Assembly: GCA_020636915.1 (NCBI GenBank)
Contig: JACJWV010000031.1
Location: 1-12,185 of the forward strand
Direction of reading: 5' to 3'
From: Nocardioides sp.
GTDB taxonomy: Bacteria; Actinomycetota; Actinomycetes; Propionibacteriales; Nocardioidaceae
DNA length: 12,185 bases
A program made the position numbers and the translations under genes. A model generated the notes under the pieces. It saw only the letters and a program-made list of their open reading frames with translations, did no database searches and was not told where the DNA came from. Within the stretch, counting starts at the first letter, position 1; every line of letters starts with the position of its first letter. Shown in pieces: positions 6,289 through 12,185 of the stretch.

Positions 6289-7244
6289 CCACCGCCACGG
6301 TGGACCGACCGACGACGACCCCCACCGCGCCGGTCCCGCCGCGGCGGCGCCCTCGTCCGCCGGCGCGGTACGTGGTGGTCAGCGTGCTCGCCGTGCTGGC
6401 CCTCGTCGGCGCGCTCGTCGGACCAGCGGTCTACGGGTTCCTCACCGACTCGACGGCGAAGGACCGGATCGCGGCCGATCCGCCACCCACGCTGTTCCCC
6501 GACGCGACCGTCCGGCGGGTGGACTCGCTGACCGACCCCCAGCAGGCTCGCGCGACGACGCTGATGCAGCAGTGGTGGAGCGACCACGGCACCACCGCGG
6601 ACGACACCGCGTTCCAGGCCTTCCTGGAGGCGACCCTCCCCGGACCACCCGACGCCGCCCGGCGCAGCGCGGAGATGGGCGAGGTCGAGCGGCTCGACCG
6701 GCAGCGCACGGCCGCCGGGATCACCGCGGCCACCTGGCTGGAGGCCCACGGCAAGAAGGACGTGTGGAAGCTCGCCGCCCACGACCAGGCCGAGTACCTC
6801 GCCGGCAGCACCGGCGACGGACGCAAGAACGCGGTCGACGACATGCTCTCGATGACCAAGACGGTCGCCGACGACCTGGGGACGACGTTCCAGATGTCCG
6901 CGCCGTACGTCCTCGAGCCCTCGCTGCGGACCGACCACGTCGTGAGCCCCGGCGACGTCTGCCCCTGCAGCTACCCCTCGCGCCACGCGTCGGCCGCTGC
7001 CGCGTCGCGCACGTTCCTGGCCCACTTCATGCCCCAGCGCGACGCGGAGTACCGCTGGTGGCAGGACCAGATCGACTACTCCCGGATCTACATGGCCGGG
7101 CACGTCGCCAGCGACATCGCCGGCGGGACGCTGCTGGGGGACATGGTCGGGCAGTACTTCCTGGTCACCCGAGGAGGCGTCGCGCCCGACCAGGTGTCGT
7201 CCGCGGGCGGGGCGGTCGAGGCGGGCGAACCGGCTGGCTCCTGA
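6285..7244 (+). CDS. Membrane-anchored PAP2-family phosphatase
   Basis: A 319-aa protein with a Pro/Arg-rich cytoplasmic N-terminus (1-28), one transmembrane helix (about 29-52) and a large domain predicted outside the membrane. PAP2/vanadium-haloperoxidase-like motifs lie near the C-terminus: PSRH (231-234), where the family usually has PSGH, and SRIYMAGHVASD (266-277), matching SRxxxxxHxxxD with R267, H273 and D277. Two cysteines (C226, C228) precede the first motif. The first family motif (KxxxxxxRP) is not clear, although the long helical part (80-205) resembles class A acid phosphatases and PAP2 proteins with an extended N-terminal region. Start: ATG at 6285 with AGGAGG at 6275-6280, overlapping the previous stop (ATGA). 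Location and operon suggest hydrolysis of exported phosphate esters or polyphosphate; the substrate is inference. Confidence 0.85.
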   Translation: MTTATVDRPTTTPTAPVPPRRRPRPPARYVVVSVLAVLALVGALVGPAVYGFLTDSTAKDRIAADPPPTLFPDATVRRVDSLTDPQQARATTLMQQWWSDHGTTADDTAFQAFLEATLPGPPDAARRSAEMGEVERLDRQRTAAGITAATWLEAHGKKDVWKLAAHDQAEYLAGSTGDGRKNAVDDMLSMTKTVADDLGTTFQMSAPYVLEPSLRTDHVVSPGDVCPCSYPSRHASAAAASRTFLAHFMPQRDAEYRWWQDQIDYSRIYMAGHVASDIAGGTLLGDMVGQYFLVTRGGVAPDQVSSAGGAVEAGEPAGS

Positions 7245-7311
7245 CCCGATGCAGGGCCGATCGTCCTCGCAGTCGTGAGCAAAGCCCCTGCCCGGCTCGC
7301 GGTCCGTCGGG

Positions 7312-9624
7312 TTGGCTGAGGGGGTGGAGGCTCTCCGAGGACGGGTCGTGCTCCTTCTCTTCGCCGTCTCGACGCTGCTGCTCGCGGTCGGGTCGGGCGC
7401 GTGGGCGCTCGACGCGACCGCCGCGGCGGACGCGGCCTGGCTCGCCGGCACCCTCCTCGGCCTGGGCGGAGCGCTGGCCACCACCGTGAACGCGTTCCGT
7501 CAGCGCCGGCCCACCGTCGACGTGATCGCGCTCCTGGCCCTGGGCGGGGCGCTCGCCGTGGGGGAGTACTTCGCCGGCGCGATGATCACGGTGATGCTCG
7601 CCACCGGGCAGCTGCTAGAGGCCCGGGCCGAGGCGCGCGCCCAGCGTGAGCTGCGGCTGCTCCTGGAGCGATCACCGCGCACCGCGCGCCGGCGCGTCGG
7701 CGATCGCGTGGTCGAGATCGGGATCGACGAGGTGACGCCCGGTGAGGCACTGCTGGTCCTCACCGGCGACGTCGTGCCGGTGGACGGTCGGCTGGTCACC
7801 GCCGCGACGCTCGACGAGTCCACGCTGACCGGCGAGTCGCTGCCGGTGGAACGGGCCGCCGGCGAGGTGGCGCGCAGCGGCGCGGTCAACGCCGGGGCGT
7901 CGTTCGACCTGCTTGCCACGGCGACCGCCGACGAGTCGACGTACGCGGGCCTGGTGCGCCTGGTCAAGCAGGCCCAGGCCGGCTCCGCCCCCTTCGTCCG
8001 GCTGGCCGACCGGCTGGCCCTCGCCTTCGTCCCGCTCACGCTGCTGCTGGCCGGTGCCGCCTGGGCGGTGTCCGCGGACCCGGTGCGGGCGGTGGCGGTG
8101 CTCGTGGTCGCGACCCCGTGCCCGCTGATCCTCGCCGCGCCGATCGCCTACATCTCCGGGCTGTCCCGGGCTGCCGGTTCCGGGGTCGTCATCAAGGGTG
8201 GTGGCACGCTGGAGCGTCTTGCGTCGACGCGGGTGATCATGTTCGACAAGACCGGGACCCTCACCCGTGGGCGGCCCGTGCTGGTCGACGTCGTCCCGGC
8301 GCCCGACGCCCCCGGACCCGACGAGCTGCTCGCGCTGGCGGCCTCGCTGGACCAGATGTCGCCCCATGTCCTCGCGACGGCGATCGTGTCCGCCGCCACC
8401 CGGCGCGGCCTGCCGCTGCAGGCCGCCGAGGACGTCCGCGAGGTCCACGGCTACGGCCTCAGCGGGCGGATCGGCTCCCGGCAGGTCGCGCTCGGCAAGT
8501 GTGACTGGATCGTCCCCGAGCCGCGCCCCGACTGGGTGCGGAGGGTACGGCGGCGCGCCGGTCTCGACGGGTCGGTGACGGTCTTCGCCGCGATCGACGG
8601 ACGGCCGGTCGGCGCGTTCCTCCTCGAGGACGTGATCCGGTCCGACGCTCCCCGCATGGTCCACGGCCTGCGTCAGGCCGGGATCCGCCGGGTGGTGCTG
8701 CTGACCGGCGACCGGGCCGACGCCGCCGAGACCGTCGGCCGCATCGTCGGGGTCGACGCCGTGCGCTCGGAGTGCGACCCCGGTGAGAAGCTCGCCGCGA
8801 TCGAGGACGAGCGCGCGTCCGACACCACGATGATGGTGGGCGACGGGGTCAACGACGCACCGGCGCTCGCCGCGGCCGACGTCGGGGTCGCGCTGGCCGC
8901 GCGCGGGGCGACCGCCTCCTCCGAGGCGGCCGACGTGGTGCTGACCGTCGACCGGGTGGACGCCCTGGCCGACGCGATCCTGGTGGCCCAGCGCTCCCGG
9001 CGCATCGCCCGCCAGGCGGTCGCCACCGGGATGGGCCTGTCGCTGGTGGCCATGCTCGTGGCCGCGGCCGGGTTCCTGCCGCCTGCCGCTGGTGCGGTCC
9101 TGCAGGAGGTCATCGACGTCCTCGCCATCGGGATCGCGCTGCGCGCGGTCCTGCCCGGCCGGACCCACACGGTGGAGCTTCCAGCGGCCGACGTCGCGGC
9201 GGCGCACGAGCTGCGCGCCCAGCACGACGCCGCGCTCGTCGTCGTCGAGCAGATCCGCGAGGTCGCGGACGCGCTCGACGCCGCCGACCCCGACCTGGGG
9301 CCGGCACGAGGGCTCGCCGACCGGCTGCGCACCGACCTGCTGGTCCACGAGCGCGCCGACGAGGAGCGGCTGGTGCCGATCGTCGCCCGGGCGTTGGGGC
9401 CGCAGGCGACGTACGCCCTCTCGCGCAGCCACGCCGAGATCGAGCACCAGGTCGCGCGCCTGACCCGCCTGCTCGAGGACGTGCCGGACGACGACGTCCA
9501 GGTCGAGGACCTCGTCGAGGTGCGCCGCGCGCTGTACGCGCTCTACGGCGTCCTGCGCCTCCACAACTCCCTGGAGGACGAGACCGCCTTCAGCCTGCTG
9601 CCCGCCCCGGCGACCGCCGGCTGA
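7312..9624 (+). CDS. P1B-5-type transition-metal ATPase with C-terminal hemerythrin domain
   Basis: A 770-aa heavy-metal P-type ATPase that exports a transition metal across the plasma membrane. Visible: TGES (173-176), the transmembrane metal site TPC (268-270) in VVATPCPLI, phosphorylation site DKTGT (312-316), SPHVLA (350-355) in place of the usual SEHPLA with H352 kept, TGD (465-467), GDGVNDAP (510-517) and QEVID (598-602) in the last helix. TPC together with QExxD marks subclass P1B-5, whose studied members (Sinorhizobium Nia, an Acidothermus protein) handle Fe and Ni. Residues about 630-765 form a hemerythrin domain with H638, H679/E684, H707, H712 and H751/E755 as likely di-iron ligands, as known for this subclass. 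No N-terminal HMA domain is present. Start is uncertain: TTG at 7312 gives the longest frame after an in-frame stop at 7276; GTG 7348 has a better ribosome site (GAGGA at 7336-7340). It lies 67 bp after the PAP2 gene, in a gap with no clear promoter or terminator. Confidence 0.9.
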   Translation: MAEGVEALRGRVVLLLFAVSTLLLAVGSGAWALDATAAADAAWLAGTLLGLGGALATTVNAFRQRRPTVDVIALLALGGALAVGEYFAGAMITVMLATGQLLEARAEARAQRELRLLLERSPRTARRRVGDRVVEIGIDEVTPGEALLVLTGDVVPVDGRLVTAATLDESTLTGESLPVERAAGEVARSGAVNAGASFDLLATATADESTYAGLVRLVKQAQAGSAPFVRLADRLALAFVPLTLLLAGAAWAVSADPVRAVAVLVVATPCPLILAAPIAYISGLSRAAGSGVVIKGGGTLERLASTRVIMFDKTGTLTRGRPVLVDVVPAPDAPGPDELLALAASLDQMSPHVLATAIVSAATRRGLPLQAAEDVREVHGYGLSGRIGSRQVALGKCDWIVPEPRPDWVRRVRRRAGLDGSVTVFAAIDGRPVGAFLLEDVIRSDAPRMVHGLRQAGIRRVVLLTGDRADAAETVGRIVGVDAVRSECDPGEKLAAIEDERASDTTMMVGDGVNDAPALAAADVGVALAARGATASSEAADVVLTVDRVDALADAILVAQRSRRIARQAVATGMGLSLVAMLVAAAGFLPPAAGAVLQEVIDVLAIGIALRAVLPGRTHTVELPAADVAAAHELRAQHDAALVVVEQIREVADALDAADPDLGPARGLADRLRTDLLVHERADEERLVPIVARALGPQATYALSRSHAEIEHQVARLTRLLEDVPDDDVQVEDLVEVRRALYALYGVLRLHNSLEDETAFSLLPAPATAG

Positions 9625-9632
9625 GGAGCTCC

Positions 9633-10081
9633 GCAAGGGTTCTCGGACCCCCGGGACCGGTCTTCATGGCGACCACCCGCAACGACAAGGTGGTGTACGT
9701 GCTGCTGGTCGGGGCGATCGTCCTGGGCCTGTGGACCTCGCCGTCGCCGTCGCCGTCGCCGTCGGCGCCGGCTCCGAGGCGCACAACTACCGGGAGAGCG
9801 TGTCGCCGTGGTTCCGGTCGATCTTCCGGCTGCAGCCCGACGTCGACGCCATGGCCTCCGCGCCGGTCCAGGTCCACGTGCACGTCCTGGTCGGCATGCT
9901 GCTCTTCGCGGCCTGGCCCTTCACCCGACTGGTGCACGCCTTCACGGCGCCGGTGCACTACCTGTTCCGTCCCTACATCGTCTACCGCAGCCGGGACGCG
10001 CGGACGCCCGCACCGACCGGTCGCCCCCGCGTGGGCTGGAGCCCGGTCGGCACCTCCGACCGTGACCGGACCACCCGATGA
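9633..10081 (+). pseudogene. narI: narI remnant: C-terminal half of nitrate reductase gamma subunit, 5'-truncated and frameshifted
   Basis: NarI is the di-heme b membrane subunit that passes quinol electrons to NarGH. One frame reads GPVFMATTRNDKVVYVLL and IVLGLWT (to about 9738). A second frame continues AVAVGAGSEAHNYRE, SVSPWFRSIF, WPFTRLVH and RPYIVYRSRD to the TGA at 10079-10081. Together they match the last 130-140 residues of NarI (normal about 230-250). The join needs a one-base shift, most simply loss of a G before 9738, next to four GCCGTC copies. H and H spaced 18 apart in the WPFTRLVH helix correspond to the E. coli NarI haem ligands H187 and H205. The first half, with the other two ligands, is absent because the sequence abuts the ATPase stop at 9624. 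Its stop overlaps the narK start (ATGA). Confidence 0.85.
9740..9763 (+). repeat. Hexamer GCCGTC x4 at the narI frameshift
   Basis: Four exact GCCGTC units in tandem. In the NarI-matching frame they encode AVAVAVAV, part of a membrane helix; in the upstream frame they read as an SP repeat. The frame change in narI falls at the left border of this array. Whole-unit slippage would keep the frame, so the array alone does not explain the shift. Confidence 0.85.
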
Positions 10082-11024
10082 GCGCGAGCACCGCCGTCGT
10101 ACCGGACCTGCGTCGGGGGCAGGGCAGGAACCTCGCGCTCGCCACGCTCGCCTTCGCCATCAGCTTCTGGGCCTGGAACATCATCGCGCCCCTGGGGGTG
10201 CGCTACACCGAGCAGATGGGCCTGTCCGCGGGACAGAAGTCGCTGCTGGTCGCGATCCCCGTCCTGGTCGGCTCCCTCGGGCGCATCGTGACCGGCGCCC
10301 TGACGGACCGGTTCGGCGGCCGGCTGATGTTCACGGTCCTGATGCTGGCCTCGGCGCCCTTCGTGCTGCTGGTCGCGGTCGCCGGTGACGGCGGGTCCTA
10401 CGGGCTGATGCTCGTCTTCGGGTTCTTCCTCGGCATCGCCGGCACGACCTTCGCCGTCGGCATCCCCTTCGTGAACGCCTGGTTCGAGGCGGACCGCCGC
10501 GGCTTTGCGACCGGCGTCTTCGGCGCGGGCATGGGCGGCACGGCGCTGTCGGCGTTCTTCACGCCGCGGCTGGTGACGTGGATCGGGTACGCCGCGACGC
10601 ACCTGCTCATCGCGGCCGCGCTGGTCGTCGTCGCGGCCACGTCGTTCGCCGGTTCCTCGGCCTGGGTGCGGGCGCTGTCTTCGCCTGGGTCGCCGCCGCA
10701 CCCCAGGAGCGGGTCGGCAGCGTCACCGGCATCGTCGGCGCGGCCGGCGGCCTGGGCGGCTTCCTCCCGCCCCTGGTCATGGGCATGACCTACGACGAGG
10801 CGGACCACTCTTACACGGTCGGCCTGGTGCTGTTGTGCCTCACCGCCGTGGCCGCCCTGGTCATCACGCTCTCCGGCACCCGGATCGCGGGAGGCGGTCA
10901 GCGGGGACCCCAGCCCAGCCCGCCCAGCACCTGCGGCTCCGTCGTGAGGGGGACCGCGATCCCGGAGGCCAGCTTGATCAGCCACACCGTGCTGGTGTCC
11001 GTGGCCGGGTCCTCGACCCGGTAG
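10078..11024 (+). pseudogene. narK: narK remnant: MFS nitrate/nitrite transporter with internal deletion and frame change
   Basis: NarK-family transporters move nitrate/nitrite across the membrane with 12 helices and about 400-450 residues. From ATG 10078 the frame matches NarK through about residue 190, with helices 1-6 and the first nitrate signature region (GIAGTTFAVGIPFVNAWF, 119-136). At about 10640-10655 the match jumps to another frame, which reads FLGLGAGAVFAWVAAAP, ERVGSVTGIVGAAGGLGG and PPLVMGMTYD, the region of helices 10-12 with the second signature. Roughly 130-190 residues between are missing, so this is a real deletion and not a single-base error. The first frame runs on to 10788 as an unrelated tail. 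The second continues past the NarK-like end (about 10890) to a stop at 11022-11024, overlapping the convergent gene by 127 bp. It was translationally coupled to narI. Confidence 0.85.
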
Positions 11025-12185
11025 GCGATCGTCTTGCCGTCCCACGACCAGGTCGGCGACGCGGCGGGAGCATCGAGATCGGTCGTGGTGCCGGTCAGGT
11101 CGCAGAGGCGGGTGCCCGTCGTTTCGTCCGTCGACGCGACGCGCGGCTTGGGGCAGGGCAGGGGGGCCGCGTCGTCGGTGGCGGCGACGTAGAGGTCGCC
11201 GTCGCGGACGAAGGCGATCAGGCTGTCGGTGGGTGACGCGACGGGGTCCTCGTCCTCGCCGCTGGTCACCTGGGCCGGCCGGATGCCGAGCTTGCCGACG
11301 TAGATGCCCGGTGCCGAGCCCTCGGCGTAGCCGGCGGCGACCTCGCCGTCGGTGGTGAAGCTGATGCCGCCGATCTTCGACTCCGTGCTCTTGGCCCACA
11401 GTCCGGCCGGGACGCTCCCGACGCGCCCGTCGTCGTCCAGCGGGAAGAGGTAGACGCCGGGGTGGTCGTTGTCGTCCTCGCCGTCGCCGTCGAGGTCGTC
11501 GAAGCACAGCATCGCGACCTGCTTGCCGTCGGGGCTCCACGCCGGCCGGGCGTGGCAGTGCAGTCCCTCGGGCGGGGTGGCGAACAAGGTGACCGGGTCG
11601 CCGTCCGCCGTCACGCTCATCGGGGTGCCGACCTTCCGGTCGAACCCGCTGCCCGGCGGCGCGCCGAGGTAGCCGAGCACCTCGCCGTCACGGGAGAGCG
11701 ACGGCAGGAGCTGGCTCCCGCTGCTCGGGCCGGGCACGGGGCCGAGGTCCTCGCCGAAGCTGTCGGGGTCGGTCGACAGCTGGTGCAGGACCGGGTCGCC
11801 GTCGTCCTCGGAGACCACCACCAGGACGACGTCCTCATCGACGACCCGCGAGCCGCTGCTGCTGGCGGACCCGCTGCCGTCCCCGCGGACGACGAACACG
11901 ACGGCGACGGCCACGGCGAGGACCACGACGACCGCCACCGCGGCCAGCGTCCACCCGAGGGGGCCGCTCATGCCGCCTCCGCTCGGAGGCCCCGAGGTCC
12001 AGGTGGGGGAGGGCCCCGACGGAGGCGGGAGGCCGCCGGCGTACACGGTCGAGACCGGCGGGGCCGGCGTCCGCTCGGGCGGCGGCACCCGCAGCTGGGG
12101 CAGCGTCGGCGGCTCGGGAGGGGGAGCCGCGGAGCGGGCCGTGGCGGCGAGGGGCGCGGTGTCGTGGTCGGCGACCGGGTCGGGC
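10898..12185 (-). CDS. Membrane-anchored TolB/PD40-type beta-propeller protein, 5' end probably beyond right edge
   Basis: Stop TGA at 10900-10898; the frame stays open to the right edge with coding-like codons (third positions nearly all G/C). Read toward the C-terminus it has a Pro-rich N-terminal region (PPPEPP, PPSGPSPTW), one transmembrane helix starting near SGPLGWTLAAV (about 11970 to 11880), a Ser-rich linker, then a domain of repeated blades with PD40-like signatures: LPSLSRDGEVLGYL, ARPAWSPDGKQVAML, ASPTDSLIAFVRDGDLYV and ASPTWSWDGKTIAYRV. These WSPDGK-type blades suggest an exported or cell-surface propeller for binding; no catalytic motif is seen. Candidate starts inside the window are GTG 12088 (no ribosome site) and ATG 11971, which has GGAGG 5 nt upstream and would put the helix at the N-terminus. 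I prefer the longer reading because its codon use is coding-like. An acidic segment lies at 11465-11497. Confidence 0.75.
   Translation of the reverse strand, partial: PDPVADHDTAPLAATARSAAPPPEPPTLPQLRVPPPERTPAPPVSTVYAGGLPPPSGPSPTWTSGPPSGGGMSGPLGWTLAAVAVVVVLAVAVAVVFVVRGDGSGSASSSGSRVVDEDVVLVVVSEDDGDPVLHQLSTDPDSFGEDLGPVPGPSSGSQLLPSLSRDGEVLGYLGAPPGSGFDRKVGTPMSVTADGDPVTLFATPPEGLHCHARPAWSPDGKQVAMLCFDDLDGDGEDDNDHPGVYLFPLDDDGRVGSVPAGLWAKSTESKIGGISFTTDGEVAAGYAEGSAPGIYVGKLGIRPAQVTSGEDEDPVASPTDSLIAFVRDGDLYVAATDDAAPLPCPKPRVASTDETTGTRLCDLTGTTTDLDAPAASPTWSWDGKTIAYRVEDPATDTSTVWLIKLASGIAVPLTTEPQVLGGLGWGPR

Noticed and set aside
7251..7291. GCAGGG...CCCTGC inverted repeat as a terminator between PAP2 and ATPase genes
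   Set aside because: Six-bp arms, loop of nearly 30 nt and no T run; too weak to call.
5946..7484. 512-aa open frame on minus opposite the VTC and PAP2 genes
   Set aside because: Shadow frame; it spans two real genes and a gap with no recognisable domain.
7672..9636. 654-aa open frame on minus opposite the ATPase
   Set aside because: Shadow frame rich in Arg, Gly, Asp and Gln; the plus frame carries all P-type ATPase motifs.
9740..9763. GCCGTC array as a phase-variation switch of narI
   Set aside because: Hexamer changes preserve frame, and the gene is already truncated at its 5' end.
9666..10388. 240-aa frame running through narI and into narK with an SPSPSP stretch
   Set aside because: Only its first 25 or so residues match NarI; the rest is out-of-frame reading of narI and narK.

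Overview
The window is very GC-rich (third codon positions almost all G or C) with closely packed genes. It carries a KstR-type operator, a hemerythrin-tailed P1B-5 ATPase, a PHO-box-like promoter and candidate leaderless starts. This points to a high-GC actinobacterium, probably of the Nocardioides/Aeromicrobium/Mycobacterium type; the exact genus is inference.

Layout from left to right. (1) 1-1554: a divergent pair, the 5' part of a short-chain dehydrogenase (minus) and a DapB-N-like NAD(P)-dependent oxidoreductase (plus). They are separated by 50 bp that contain a perfect match to the mycobacterial KstR operator, which suggests a place in a steroid or lipid catabolic regulon. (2) 1574-3827, minus strand: a two-gene unit, a double-HKD phospholipase D/nuclease-fold protein followed by an unrecognised protein with a putative N-terminal zinc site and a HEHLH (HExxH) motif. 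The second gene has codon use unlike its neighbours. (3) 3973-4773: a LuxR-type regulator with a GAF-like N-terminal half. (4) 4826-7244: a tightly coupled operon (GTGA and ATGA overlaps) encoding a DUF4956 membrane protein, a VTC-domain polyphosphate polymerase and a membrane-anchored PAP2 phosphatase. It is preceded by direct repeats that resemble an actinobacterial PHO box, with a -10 hexamer placed for a leaderless start. (5) 7312-9624: a P1B-5 transition-metal ATPase fused to a C-terminal hemerythrin domain. (6) 9633-11024: remains of a nitrate-respiration locus. narI has lost its 5' end and is frameshifted; narK has lost its middle with a frame change. (7) 10898 to the right edge, minus: a membrane-anchored TolB/PD40-type beta-propeller protein with an acidic, Ca-loop-like segment.

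How they fit together: region 4 reads as a phosphate-starvation-linked polyphosphate module. Regions 5 and 6 record a rearrangement in which the metal-ATPase gene now abuts the tail of a decayed narI-narK operon. Region 2 is the least explained part and the best candidate for an undescribed system. No tRNA, rRNA, CRISPR array, insertion sequence or phage gene was seen. No gap without a gene exceeds 300 bases.
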